Source: DATADW01 sp963733905
GTDB taxonomy: Bacteria; Actinomycetota; Acidimicrobiia; Spongiisociales; DATADW01
Assembly (NCBI GenBank): GCA_963733905.1
Contig: CAVTEU010000011.1
Coordinates: 1-64,000 of the forward strand
DNA length: 64,000 bases
Direction: 5' to 3'
The translations under genes were made by a program, and so were the position numbers. The notes under the pieces are model-generated. The model searched no databases. It was not told the origin of the DNA and saw only the letters and a list, made by a program, of their open reading frames with translations. Shown here one piece after another: positions 29,502 through 39,740 of this stretch (positions are counted from its first letter, which is position 1; each line of letters starts with the position of its first letter).

Positions 29502-30072
29502 GTTGGTCCGACTGCGCGAGATCCGCCCGGGTGACGAGCCCTTGCTGGCATCGCTCCGCAACAACCTCGCAACCCAGGCCTGGCCCAAGGCCCTGCCACC
29601 CGACTACACCGAAGAGATGGTCCGCCGCCGCTACCTCGACCGCGACTACTCGTTCGACCGCAGAGACGGCTACTTCGTCGTCGAGTGGAAGGCGGACGAC
29701 AAGGCGATCGGGTATGCCCAGTACAGCGGGGTCGAGCCCCGACTGCGGGGATGGATGGGGCTGGCGATGACCCAGCCGGCGTGGGGAACGGGGGCATCCA
29801 AGGAAGTGATGGAGTTGATGCTCCAATTCTGCTTCGAGCAACTCGGCCTGCGTGTGGCGATGCTCGGGACCCACTCCGGACTGCCCCGCATGGTCGGGTT
29901 GGCCGAGAAGCTCGGGTTCAAGATGGCGGTGCGGCTTCGGCGCAGCGTCTGGTTGGGAGGCGAGCACCACGACGGGCTCGTGATGGACATGCTCCGCGAG
30001 GAGTTCTACGCGGGTCGCCCCGACCTGGAGGACCGCCTCCCCGACCCCTACAGCGGAGCAACGGTCAGCTGA
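29485..30072 (+). CDS. GNAT-family N-acetyltransferase (RimJ-like)
   Basis: A 195-residue GNAT beginning VPLEGELVRLREIRPGDEPLL. Acetyl-CoA-site region: LAMTQPAWGTGASKEVMEL; family C-terminal motif: RMVGLAEKLGFKMAVRLRR. The GTG at 29485 has a GGGAGGAG site just upstream and overlaps the previous gene by 17 bases, so translation is likely coupled. The overall start pattern EGxLVxLRxIxxxD is shared with the previous gene, indicating a tandem duplication. Confidence 0.9.
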   Translation: MPLEGELVRLREIRPGDEPLLASLRNNLATQAWPKALPPDYTEEMVRRRYLDRDYSFDRRDGYFVVEWKADDKAIGYAQYSGVEPRLRGWMGLAMTQPAWGTGASKEVMELMLQFCFEQLGLRVAMLGTHSGLPRMVGLAEKLGFKMAVRLRRSVWLGGEHHDGLVMDMLREEFYAGRPDLEDRLPDPYSGATVS

Positions 30073-30808
30073 GGACCGCGGCCCCGATCGCCCAGACCAG
30101 GTAGAGGACCCCGCCCCTCCAATCCCGGACCCACCGCGGGAGATTGGTAGCCCGCTCCAGCAGGAACAGGAGCGGCACTCCGATGACCACCGCAACCGTG
30201 CACCCGGCGAGGCCGACGGCCCCGAGCAACTCCACACCGACACGGAACGGGGTGGGCAGTCCGGAGACGAGCGGCCCGAGGAATGTAGAGAGGGCGAGCA
30301 TCCCCAGTCCCACCAGTACCAGCGACAACGCCCGGCCAGTGGCCCGCTCCAGCGGATCGCCTGCGTCCCGCCGAGCGGTGTGCCCGATCGGACCCTCGGC
30401 CGCCACACCGAGGGCGAAGGCGCCGAGCACACCGAGGACGATCCCCGAGCCCAACATCGCACCGGCCGAGTCGGTCAACCCGAGATCGACCACCGAGAAG
30501 CCATCGAGGAGCACGGTGACCCCGAGCGCCACGATCGCCGTGCCCAGTACGAGCAGGCCGACGTCGAGCATCTCGCCAAGCGAGCGCATGGCCACCCGGA
30601 AGTGCTGGCCGATCCCCCGGCCCGATGAGGCCCGCTGGGACGGCTCGGTCACCGTGCTGGAGGAGGCGACCACCACCTGCTCCTGTGCCGACCTCTTCGA
30701 ACGAGGCCGCGGCGGTGGCGGGGGCGGGGGGGACGAACTTATCGGAGGCGAGGCGGCCACAGTGGGCGATTCGCCCGTCCCGGGCGACGTGTCCTGGTCG
30801 GTGGGCAT
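30065..30808 (-). CDS. Hypothetical integral membrane protein with Pro-rich N terminus
   Basis: A 247-residue protein. The N-terminal 70 residues are cytoplasmic and low complexity, with a run of eight prolines and a basic RPRSKRSAQE patch. They are followed by about six hydrophobic segments in two blocks (LLVLGTAIVALGVTVLL; GSGIVLGVLGAFALGVA; ALSLVLVGLGMLALSTFLG; VELLGAVGLAGCTVAVVIG). No family is recognised. Its 3' end overlaps the convergent GNAT gene by 8 bases. The ATG at 30808 is chosen; upstream codons in the open frame are unlike protein. Confidence 0.75.
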   Translation of the reverse strand: MPTDQDTSPGTGESPTVAASPPISSSPPPPPPPRPRSKRSAQEQVVVASSSTVTEPSQRASSGRGIGQHFRVAMRSLGEMLDVGLLVLGTAIVALGVTVLLDGFSVVDLGLTDSAGAMLGSGIVLGVLGAFALGVAAEGPIGHTARRDAGDPLERATGRALSLVLVGLGMLALSTFLGPLVSGLPTPFRVGVELLGAVGLAGCTVAVVIGVPLLFLLERATNLPRWVRDWRGGVLYLVWAIGAAVLS

Positions 30809-30834
30809 CCCGTTGCTTCCGTGGGTTGCCGAGT

Positions 30835-32102
30835 TCAGCCTACCGGTCTCCAGAACCTGGCTTTGGCCCTCCGTCCTGGACCGACTCGAGGAAGAGCTCG
30901 GTGATAGAGCTCGACGGGGTGACGGATCTCGGCCCAGCGGGGCAGATGGGAACGGAGCTGGATTTCGCACCCGGGGTTGGCGGTCGCTACCACCGTGGAT
31001 CCGGTAGCCAGGATCTGAGCCGTCTTCCGTCGGCCGAGCTCGGCAGAAGTCTCCGGTCGGAGGACGCTGTAGACCCCGGCGGCGCCACAGCACAAGCCGT
31101 CATCGCCCAACTCGATCGGGTCGTAGCCGGCTGCCTGGAGCACCCGCCTCGGCTGAGCTGTGATCCGCTGAGCGTGCCTCAGGTGGCACGGGTCCTGGAC
31201 GGCGACCGACCCCCTTCCGGTGTCGAGATCCGGGAGCAGACCGGCGTCGATGGAATCCGCCACGACCTCGGTCACGTCACGCACCCTGTCCCCGAGCTCG
31301 GCGCCGGCGGTGCTCGCCCAGTGCCCGTACTGCTTGAGATGGGCGCCGCACCCCGCCGAGTTGACCACGACGACGTCGAACCCCTTGAAGGCAGTCGACG
31401 TTCTGCTCGGCCAGCCGGTGAGCCGCCTCGGCGGCGCCGTCGTGTGCGGCGAGGGCGCCGCAACACGTCTGGCCCTCCGGGACGGTGACCGCGTAGCCGG
31501 CCGCTGCGAGGAGGTCGATCGTGGCGTCGTGGACCGCCCCGAACCACGGGTCCATGACACAACCGGAGAGAAGGGCAGCGGTGCCGCGCTGTGGCCCGTT
31601 TGGTGGGCGCACCATCCCAACATGCGTCGGCGGCCTGAACCGGCACTTTCCTCAGCCCGGCGAGACCTCCCCGCAGGCGGCGAGGGACCAGCCACCACCA
31701 ACCGGTGCGCTGGATCATCGCGGCGCCGGCGGTGGCGACCCCGACCACCCCCCGAGAGGCCAGACCCCTTCCCAGGACGAGCTGTCTGATCCTCCTCCCC
31801 TGGGGACGTTGGGCGCTCAACTCGGCTCGCGCCCCCTCCATGGCCCGGCCAAAGGGGACGAGGGAAGGGCAAACCGCTTCGCACGCCCGACACTGCAGGC
31901 AGAAGCTCATCGTCTCGTCGAAGGTGGCGTCGAGATCGATCACACCGGCGGCGACGGCCGACATGGCGGACAGCCTTCCTCTGGGGGAGGCGGTCTCCAT
32001 ACCGGTGAGACGGAACGTCGGACAGGCCGGCAGGCACAACCCGCATTGGACGCAAGCGGAGAGCTCCTCGCGGGTCGGAGCATCGGCGGTGACCCAGGCC
32101 AT
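30835..32102 (-). CDS. glcF: Glycolate oxidase iron-sulfur subunit GlcF (frameshifted)
   Basis: The Fe-S electron-transfer subunit of the membrane-associated glycolate (2-hydroxy acid) oxidase. Two [4Fe-4S] motifs sit near the N terminus: CVQCGLCLPACPTF and CLQCRACEAVCPSL. Two CCG domains follow: SGCVMDPWFGAVHDATI with GQTCCGALAAHDG, and QDPCHLRHAQ with DGLCCGAAGVYSVL. Indels near 31620, 31390 and 31310 break the frame. The ATG at 32102 overlaps the glcE stop (ATGA). Family length is about 420 residues. Confidence 0.92.
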
Positions 32103-33227
32103 CACAGCCGCCCGGGGAGTCGACCGGGGTTGAGCACCCGCTCGGGGTCGAACCGCTCCACCAGCCGTCGCTGCACATCGGCTGCCGGAGGTGGGGTCCC
32201 CCACGGGTCGATGTCGTCGTAGAGGGCGGGCGGCCCGTTGCTGAGCACAAGTGCACCGCCGAGCGACTCGGCCCATCGCCGAATGCCAGTAGCCGCCTCG
32301 AGGTCGGGCGTCTCGGAACCGAGGGCAACCTCGCCGACGCCGAACTGCGCCTGGTATCTCCACCCAGGAGGCACCATCTCCACCGCCGCCCGGGTGGAGG
32401 CGGGGGGAACACGCAGCGACCAGGTCACCGGCAGAGCCAACCGCTGCGGCCACTCCAGCCCGGACCGATGATCACCGCCCAGAGCAGCCACTTGCGAGTC
32501 GACCTCACCCTGTGTGCCCTGGAGGTAGCAGGTGGCGGTTCCATCCTCCTCGATCACGGCCAGGGGGCGATGGGCCCGGGCGAGGGCGTCCTCGGCGCTG
32601 TCGACCCGCACGGTCGCCGCCGCCCTTCCCTGGGGCCACAGCTTCAGACATACCTCGACGATCACACCCAACCGGCCGAACGAGCCGGTGGAGAGGCGGC
32701 ACAGGTCGAAACCGGTGACGTTCTTGACCACACGACCGCCGGCCCTGACCAGCCGTCCGTCCCCGGTGACCAGCGAAACCTCGAGCAGCCGGTCGCGGAC
32801 CGGCCCGTAGCGGCCCCTCCTCCACCCCGATACCCCGGCCGCCACGACGCCGCCGACCGTGGCCGGCCCGTCCCCCTCGAGGAGAACCGCGCTCTGCCCT
32901 CGCTCGGCGAGGACCTGCTCGAGGTGGTCAACCCGGGTGCCTCCGGCGACTACCACGGTCATGTCATCCGGCTCCCAGGCAACGACCCCTTCCAGACGCT
33001 GCGTGGTGAGCACGATGTCGGGATCCACCCGGTAGCCGTACCCCTGGTGGCTGCCCCCGCCCCAAACCAGCACCCTCAGGCTGATGTGCGCTGGCGAGCG
33101 AGAGGATCGAAGCCACCTCGTCGACGCTGGTTGGGGCGACGGTGAACTCGGCGGACGGCGCTCCCGGAATCGGATCAACGGCGTGACGCGCCAGGTCTCT
33201 TTGACCGGTGAGGGTCACCGACGCCAC
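32102..33227 (-). CDS. glcE: Glycolate oxidase FAD-binding subunit GlcE (one frameshift)
   Basis: A short FAD-binding (PCMH) subunit of about 375 residues. N terminus: FTVAPTSVDEVASILSLA. After a shift near 33090 the reading is LVWGGGSHQGYGYRVDPDIVL, typical of GlcE. Flavin-site segments: GDGPATVGGVVAAGVSGWRR, RYGPVRDRLLEVSLVTGDG, KNVTGFDLCRLSTGSFG. The C terminus is RFDPERVLNPGRLPGRL. It is the middle gene of glcD-glcE-glcF. GTG 33227 is the start. Confidence 0.92.
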
Positions 33228-33275
33228 CCCGGAGAGGTTGCGAACTCGTTCATCTCGGCTGCCGGAGTGTCGGGC

Positions 33276-34694
33276 TCACACCCATGCCCCCTCCGGGATC
33301 GGCCTTCCGAGGTCGAAGCACCGCGAGCCGAGCGGCAGCACCTTGTCCGGGTTGAGCCGTCCTTCCGGATCGAACGACTCCCGCACCCTCGCCTGGGCGT
33401 CGAGATCGGTCGTGGTGAAGAGCAGCGGCATGAGGTCGCGCTTCTCCAGCCCAATACCGTGCTCCCCCGAGAGCACCCCTCCGGCGGCAACGCACACCTC
33501 GACCAACTCGTCGGCAGCCGCCTTGACACGCTCCAGCATCCCCGGCTCGCTCCCGTCGAACGCCATCAGCGGGTGGAGGTTGCCGTCTCCGGCGTGGAAG
33601 ACGTTGAGCATGGTGAGCCCATGCCGCTCCCCGATCCGGTAAACCTCGGCGAGCACCTCGACCAACTTGGTCCTGGGAACCACGGTGTCGTGCAGGTAAT
33701 AGTCGGGTGCGGCCTGGGCAACGGCGCCGAAGGCGGACTTGCGGCCCTTCCACAGCAACTGGCGCTCCGCCTCGTCCTTGGCGATCCTCACCTGGGTGGC
33801 GTTGTTGGCCCGCGCCACCTCCTCGACCAGCGCAGCCTCGTCCTCCACCGCGGCGGCGGTTCCCGCCACCTCGGCGAGAAGGATCGCCTCGGCACCCACC
33901 GGCAGGTCGGCGTGGACGAAGTTCTCCACGGCAACGATCATCCGCTTGTCCATCATCTCGAGAGCCGCCGGCACCATCCCCTGTGCGATCACGCCCGATA
34001 CGGTGGCGGCGGCGTCCTCCACCCGGTCGTATGCGAGCAGCAACGTCTTGACCGCCGGGGGGTTGGGGAGGAGCCGGACCAGCACCCGGGTGACCACTCC
34101 GAGGGTTCCCTCCGAACCGACGACCACGCCCCGCAGGTCGAGGCCGATCGGATCGGGAGCCGGGGAACCCAACATGACGACATCGCCATCGGCGGTCACC
34201 ATCTCCACGGCGAGCACATGGTTGACCGTCGAGCCTTCGGCCAGACAGTGGGGGCCGCCCGAGTTGTTGGCCACGTTCCCACCGATGGTGCATGCCGCCT
34301 GTGAGGACGGGTCGGGTGCGAAGTGCAGACCGAGCGGGTTGGTGTGCCGGGAGAGATCGAGGTTGATCACACCGGGGCCGACCCATGCTGTCCGGTTCTC
34401 GGTGTCCACCTCGTGGATGCGGTTCATCCGGGTGAGCACGACCAGCATCGAAGGGTGCGCCGGCACCGCACCGCCCGCCAGCCCGGTCCCGGCGCCCCGC
34501 GGTACCACCGGCACCCCGTGATCCGCCGCCAGCCTGACCAGCGACGCCACCTCTTCGGTGCTCTCGGGGAACACGATCAGCAGCGCCGGCCCGGTGGAAA
34601 CCCCGGCATCCATCCCGTAGAGATGCCGCTCCAAGGGCTGCGACATCACCCGATCCTCACCGAGCAGCGCCACCGCCTCGTCGAGCAGGGTCAT
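33276..34694 (-). CDS. glcD: Glycolate oxidase catalytic subunit GlcD
   Basis: A 472-residue FAD-dependent 2-hydroxy acid dehydrogenase (FAD_binding_4 plus FAD-oxidase C domains). FAD-site motifs are VPVVPRGAGTGLAGGAVP, ACTIGGNVANNSGGPHCLAEG and VVGSEGTLGVVTRVLVRL. The C-terminal domain has NVFHAGDGNLHPLM with the substrate/metal His residues, GGVLSGEHGIGLEKRDLM and FDPEGRLNPDKVLP. It oxidises glycolate to glyoxylate, passing electrons through GlcF. First gene of the glcDEF cluster; intact. Confidence 0.95.
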   Translation of the reverse strand: MTLLDEAVALLGEDRVMSQPLERHLYGMDAGVSTGPALLIVFPESTEEVASLVRLAADHGVPVVPRGAGTGLAGGAVPAHPSMLVVLTRMNRIHEVDTENRTAWVGPGVINLDLSRHTNPLGLHFAPDPSSQAACTIGGNVANNSGGPHCLAEGSTVNHVLAVEMVTADGDVVMLGSPAPDPIGLDLRGVVVGSEGTLGVVTRVLVRLLPNPPAVKTLLLAYDRVEDAAATVSGVIAQGMVPAALEMMDKRMIVAVENFVHADLPVGAEAILLAEVAGTAAAVEDEAALVEEVARANNATQVRIAKDEAERQLLWKGRKSAFGAVAQAAPDYYLHDTVVPRTKLVEVLAEVYRIGERHGLTMLNVFHAGDGNLHPLMAFDGSEPGMLERVKAAADELVEVCVAAGGVLSGEHGIGLEKRDLMPLLFTTTDLDAQARVRESFDPEGRLNPDKVLPLGSRCFDLGRPIPEGAWV

Positions 34695-34711
34695 GGGATG
34701 AGGGTAGACCC

Positions 34712-34778
34712 AAGACGGAAGACGGAAGACGGAAGACGGCAGACGGCGGCGGACGGCAGACGGCAGACGGCGAGGACG
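34712..34778. repeat. Heptanucleotide tandem array (GACGGAA/GACGGCA type)
   Basis: About nine units of GACGGAA drifting into GACGGCA/GACGGCG with one 3-base slip, directly upstream of glcD. Same 7-base period as the arrays at 25751, 50716, 51493 and 56594. Confidence 0.85.
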
Positions 34779-34896
34779 GGAAGATCTCTTGGGGGTGCCC
34801 GGGCTGGCTGCGCAAGCCCCCCTCGGCCTGGGCGGGCTGGCGTGTGCAGCCCGACCAGCACTAATGAGCGCGGCTCGCAGGCCGCACGCTTACATG

Positions 34897-34917
34897 CCCG
34901 ACAGCGAAGCTGCCGGG
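34897..34917 (-). terminator. Hairpin terminator candidate after hyuB
   Basis: Arms CCCG-A-CAGC and GCTG-C-CGGG with a GAA loop, starting 3 bases past the hyuB stop on the minus strand. No clear T-tract follows, so it may be a weak or factor-assisted terminator. Confidence 0.5.
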
Positions 34918-34919
34918 TA

Positions 34920-36463
34920 TTACGGCGCTCCCCATCCCCCGCCGCCGGGGGTCTCGACCACGAGAGAGTCGCCGGGGCTCACCTCGAGGTGACTTTGCCG
35001 GGGAGTCGCTCGGGGGCGGAACCGGGATGGATCAGCCAGTCGGCGCCGCAGGCGCCGGGGCCTCCTCCTTGCAGCCCCCAGGGGGGGATCACCCGCCGTT
35101 CACCCATAAGTGAGACCACGGCCGGTTCGAGGAACTCGATCCGGCGGATCAGGCCTTCGCCACCCGGGAAACGGCCTTCGCCTCCGCTCCCTTGGCGCAG
35201 TTCGTACCTGGTCACCCGGATGGGGTAGTGCCCTTCGAGAGACTCGATCGGCGTGTTCTTGGTGTTGGTCATCCCGGTGTGGATGGCCGACTGGCCGGCT
35301 CTGCCCGGTCGGCCGCCCTGCCCCCCCGCCAAGGTCTCGTAGTAGGCGAAGCTGTCCGAGCCGACGAGGATGTTGTTCATCGTCCCCTGCGATGCCGCCG
35401 GGACCCGATCGGGGGCGGCCTGAGCCAGCGCCCCGAGCAGCACGTCGGCGATCCTCTGGCTGGTCTCCACGTTGCCCGCCGCCACCGCCGCCGGGGGCAG
35501 CGCGCCGACCAGACTCCCCGGCGGGGCGAGCAGACGGAGCGGCCGGGCACAGCCGCCGTTGGCGGGGATCGTGGGATCGGTGGCCACACGCACCGCGTAG
35601 AGCAGACACGATCCCGTCACCGCGGCAACGGCGTTGATGTTCCCTTCAACCTGGGGGGCTGTGCCGCTGAAATCGGCCTCGAGCTCTCCACCACCAAGCC
35701 GCACCACCACCCGGATGGGAATCAGTTGGTCGTGCCACTCCATGTGATCCTCGAAGCGGTACTCACCCGCAGGCAAGTCGCCGAGTGCGGCGCGCATCCT
35801 CCTCTCTCCGTAGTCGAGGACCTCGGCAGCCATGCCGGCGAACCCGGCCCCGTCGGGTCCAGCAAGCCGCAGTAGTCGTTCTGCGCCCACCTCGTTCGCC
35901 CCAAGCTGGGCGGAGAGGTCGCCCAGCCGTTCCGCCGGGGTCCGCGTCGCGGAGAGGAAAGGTTCCCGAAAGTCGTCGAGCCAATCTCCGGAGCGGACCG
36001 CAGCCATCGGCGCCACACGGCATCCCTCCTGTTCGACGGTGACGGCGTGCGCCGGCATCGAACCGGGTGCCTCGCCGCCGACATCGGCATGGTGGGCTCG
36101 ATTTGCCACCCAGCCCACCAATGCGTCGGCGAGATGCACCGGCCGTACCAGGGTGAGGTCGTTGAGGTGGGTGCCGCCCTCATAAGGGTCATTCACTGCG
36201 TACTGGACCCCGGGCTCGACCTCGTCGCCAAACCGACGGATCACAGCCTCCACCGACGCGGGCATCGACCCGAGGTGGACCGGGATGTGCTCGGCCTGGG
36301 CGAGCATTTCGCCCGCGGCGTTGAACACCGCAGCCGAGCAATCGGCCCGCTCTTTGATGTTGGGCGACGCAGCCGTCCTCCGCAGCACGAGCCCCATCTC
36401 GTCGGCGACGGCCGATAGCTGGTTGCGCGCCACCTCGAGCGCAAAGGGAGAGAGCGTCACCAT
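34920..36463 (-). CDS. hyuB: Hydantoinase B / 5-oxoprolinase beta-type subunit (frameshift at the 3' end)
   Basis: A subunit of an ATP-dependent hydantoinase/oxoprolinase-type amidohydrolase, about 510 residues. It begins MVTLSPFALEVARNQLSAVADEM; signatures are AEHIPVHLGSMPASVEAVI, NDPYEGGTHLNDLTLVRPV, NRAHHADVGGEAPGSMP, GNVETSQRIADVLLGAL and QGTMNNILVGS. The expected tail EVSPGDSLVVETPGGGGWGAP is in another frame after an indel near 34992. The hyuA stop (36457) and this start (36463) overlap, so the subunits are translationally coupled. The substrate (hydantoin, oxoproline or another cyclic imide) is not determined. Confidence 0.92.
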
Positions 36464-38379
36464 TCCACCTCGAGTGCCCCGTCGGGGTGGACACGGGCCC
36501 GCTCCCCCGGACCGAGCCAGGTGGTCGATTCTTCGCCCTCGATCACTGCCGGCCCGATCACCTCGGCGCCGGCGGGGAGCGCGGGGCGCCACCACACGGT
36601 GGCGTCGACAACGGTCGAGGTCGCATCACCGGTGGCGGTGACGACGGCTCGCTCCCCTCGGGCCGGCTCGCCGGAAGGGCGCAATGGGGGCAGGTCGTCC
36701 CATCGCGCCGCTGGTTGCCCCACCGCCTCGGCCCTGACCGTGACCACCTCGACCGGGTCGCCGATGCGGGCGAACCCGTTGCGCACCCGATGCTCGTTGT
36801 GAAAGGTCTCGACGAGGTGGTCCCACCCGTCACCCGAGGCCCACTCCACCGTGGTCTCGTGCGACTGACCGACATACCGGGCGTCGACCAGTGTCCGTAC
36901 CACCCGACCGGGCCGTCGTACGGCCTGCGCTACCTCCTCGACCGCCCGAGTCGAGCCGGTCGCCGTCGGCCGGGACCAATAGGACACTCCGGGCGGCATC
37001 GCCACGCGGCGGGCTGAGGAGCAGACCCAGAGCGGAGAAGACACCAGCGTGCGGTGGGATCAGCATCCGCGGCATCTCCAGCCGGCGTGCCAGTGCGCTG
37101 CCGTGGAGCCCCCCGGCCCCTCCATAGGCGGCAAGAACCGCCCACGTGGGTCGGCGCCCTCGGCCACGGTCACGGCGCGCACGGCGCGCTCCATCTCGGC
37201 CTCGACCACCGTGACCATCCCGAGGGCGACCTGGACGGCGCTCATCCCGAGCTCGTCGCCGAGCCGGGAGAGGGCGGCTTCAGCCAGATCGGAATCCAGC
37301 CGGACATCGCCGGCGAGCTTTCCACCGGCGGCGAGGCGTCCCAGGATGAGGTTGGCGTCGGTGACCGTCGGCTGTTGGCCGCCTCGTCCGTAGGCCGCAG
37401 GCCCGGGGCGGGCGCCGGCGCTGTGCGGTCCCACTCGTAGAGACCCGCCCGGGTCCACCCAACCGATGCTGCCGCCCCCCGCACCGACGGTGTGGACCGC
37501 CACAGCCGGGAAGCGACAGGGGTAACCCGCCACGTTTCGCTCGTATGCGACTGCCGGCCTGCCCTCCTCGACACGACAGACATCCGACGAGGTGCCACCC
37601 ATGTCGAAAGCGATCAATGCGTGGTGTCCCGATGCCTCGCCGAGGGCGGATGCGGCCATCACCCCGCCGGCTGGACCCGAGAGCAATATCGAAGCGGGCA
37701 GACGGGCGGCTTCGGCGGCGGAGACCAGTCCACCCGAGCTCCGCATCACCGACGTCTCCCCGGTGAAGGCTGCGGTGAGACGCTCCAGGTATGCGGAGAC
37801 GACGGGGAGGAGATAGGCATTGAGCACAGTGGTCGAGGTCCGCTCGTACTCGCGGAACTCCGGAGCCACTTGGCTGCTCAGCGAAAAGGCATGGAACCCG
37901 CGATCAGTCAGCGCCGCTCCCAGTTCAATCTCGTGCGAGTGATCCCGGTACGAGTGGAGCAGGCTCACCGCAACCGCCTCGGCGCCCTCGGCGGCAATCC
38001 GTTCGATGAGCGCCTCGATGGCGGGTGTGTCTCCTGCCTCGGGTGCCGCCATCCGCAGTCGACGTGGAATCAGCGGCTCGGGCCGGTCGATGAACGGGTC
38101 GTAGAGCGCGGGACGGTCCTGGCGCCCGATCTCGATCACGTCGGCAAACCCGGGATCGGTGATCAGCGCGGTCACCGCTCCCTTCTTCTCCAACAGGGCG
38201 TTCGTGGCCACCGTCGTACCGTGGAGCAACTCGGTGCTCTCCCCACCCAACCGCGAAGAGCCCTCGATCACCCCATCGCTCTGGTCGGGCGTGGTCGTCA
38301 CCTTGGCGGTGTGGAGCCGTTCCCCGTCCCACCCGGCAAGGTCGGTGAAGGTCCCCCCTACATCTACTCCGAGGATCAC
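36457..38379 (-). CDS. hyuA: Hydantoinase A / 5-oxoprolinase alpha-type subunit (frameshifted)
   Basis: An ATP-binding subunit of about 640 residues with an actin-like fold. N terminus: MILGVDVGGTFTDLAG (phosphate 1 motif), then LLHGTTVATNALLEKKGA, SILLSGPAGGVMAASALG, IAFDMGGTSSDVC and VGAGGGSIGWVDPGGSLRVGP. The C-terminal part continues across indels near 37110 and 36990: EMPRMLIPPHAGVFSALGLL, then VGQSHETTVEW and GPAVIEGEESTTWLGPG. It forms a complex with HyuB. Intact apart from the indels. Confidence 0.92.
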
Positions 38380-38406
38380 GCCGGGCTACGATCGTCGAGC
38401 GAGCCC

Positions 38407-38664
38407 ATGGCGATCGTTCCCGAGCCCTCTCCCAACCCCAATGCGCTCAAGTTCACCGTCGGGGTCCCGGTGGGTGGGCCGACCACCTTCACCGCCGGGG
38501 CGAGCACCGATGATCCGTTGGCCGGAGCACTTCTCGGCATACCCGGCATCGTGAGCATGTTCATGACCGCAGACTTTGTCACCCTCACCAAGGACAACGA
38601 TGCCGATTGGGGGGACATCGCCCCACAGGCGGTGGAGATCCTAGAGAACCACTTCGAAGGCTGA
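38407..38664 (+). CDS. NifU/Nfu N-terminal-domain scaffold-like protein
   Basis: An 85-residue single-domain protein beginning MAIVPEPSPNPNALKFTVG, the Nfu N-terminal signature (TPNPNALKF). It continues with GIPGIVSMFMTADFVTLTK and a C-terminal VEILENHFEG. Fused to a CxxC domain in Nfu, this fold assists Fe-S cluster assembly; here the CxxC domain is absent, so it is a stand-alone version. It is divergent from hyuA with a 27-base gap. The ATG at 38407 gives the exact family start. Confidence 0.9.
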   Translation: MAIVPEPSPNPNALKFTVGVPVGGPTTFTAGASTDDPLAGALLGIPGIVSMFMTADFVTLTKDNDADWGDIAPQAVEILENHFEG

Positions 38665-38667
38665 CCC

Positions 38668-39604
38668 TCACCCCGGGGGCGCCACCGGGTTTCCCTCGTC
38701 GTCGAGCCAAAACACCATGGGCCAAGCCCCACCGGCGTCATCCTCCACCTCGACTGCCAGCCTCCAGATGCTCTCCTTTCTGCCAGGCGCCGAGCAATCG
38801 GGGCCGTGACCCCCAGGCGGCGACGGCATCCAGCGCCGCACCTCGCAGTTTTTCCGGAGGAGCGGCTTCGACCATCTCTGTGGCTGTTGCCCGGGCCGGC
38901 CGGAGCGGCACCGGCGAGGGCAGGTCGAGGATCCTGCCCCTTGCGTCGACCATCACCGACACCGCTTCCACAGGTAGCCGCCGCCACTCGGTTTCACCGG
39001 TGCTCACCAGACGGCGCAGGACAACCTCGACTCGCACCGCATCACCCAACGTCGGCTCCACCGCCGTTGCACGCGCCCACTCGACATACGACGCCGGGCC
39101 GGGCTTGTCGTGGGGCAAACGGGGGAGGGTGAGCCCACGGGGGAGAAGACGGCGCACCTCGGCGCCGGCGCCAGGCGCCCCGTCGTCGGTGAACAACTCC
39201 GTCACCAACCACTCGGCGCTTGCCACCGCCGTCAGTTGTCCATCGGCGCCCGGAGCGGCGCGCAGGTCGGCCTCGGCCCAAACCTGTGCGTCTTTCGCGG
39301 TGCCGGCGGCGGATGGCGCCGCTCCGGAGTCGGTCGGCGGTGGTGCGGTGGGGGCAACGACCGATGTCGGGGTCGGGGATGCCTCGTCTGGGGTCACCAC
39401 CACCTCGAGCGACTCGGGCTCGGGGCGCCAAATGGCGCGCGCCGCCACTGCGGCCAGGGTTGCCGTCACCAATGCGCCGGCGATGAGCCACGCCCAGCGG
39501 CGCCACGGCGGGGTCGGTGGCTGCGACAGCACCGTCCAAGGAACCTGCTCCAGTTCCTCGACCGGCCTGTTGGGACTCGCTCCCCACGCCGGTGGCTGGT
39601 CCAT
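38668..39604 (-). CDS. Membrane-anchored hypothetical protein (one frameshift)
   Basis: Begins MDQPPAWGASPNRP, with a Pro/Trp-rich cytoplasmic stretch, one membrane helix (WAWLIAGALVTATLAAVAARA), a Pro/Thr linker, and an extracellular domain (WLVTELFTDDGAPGAG; VEVVLRRLVSTGETEWRRL). After an indel near 38775 the tail reads WRLAVEVEDDAGGAWPMVF ending NPVAPPG. The layout, a TM anchor with a NTF2-like pair of exported domains, loosely recalls TcpC-type conjugation proteins, but no other conjugation genes are present, so no function is assigned. Confidence 0.7.
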
Positions 39605-39740
39605 CGGGACCTCCGTTACATCGAGCGGTGGGAAGCCAGGCGAAGGTACGCCGACCAGGGGTCCAGTTCAAGAGGTTTGGGCCGGATGGCCGCTCCAGCG
39701 ACCAAGGAACCGCCAGACCCGGCGCTAACGTCATTGAGCC

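Noticed and set aside
33084..34304. Long plus-strand open frame of about 400 codons opposite glcD and glcE
   Set aside because: Antisense to intact glcD; the translation is His/Arg/Gly-rich with no family features. GC-rich codon bias keeps the shadow frame open.
37492..38406. Long plus-strand extension upstream of the NifU-N-like gene
   Set aside because: Antisense to hyuA; the family start is exactly at 38407.
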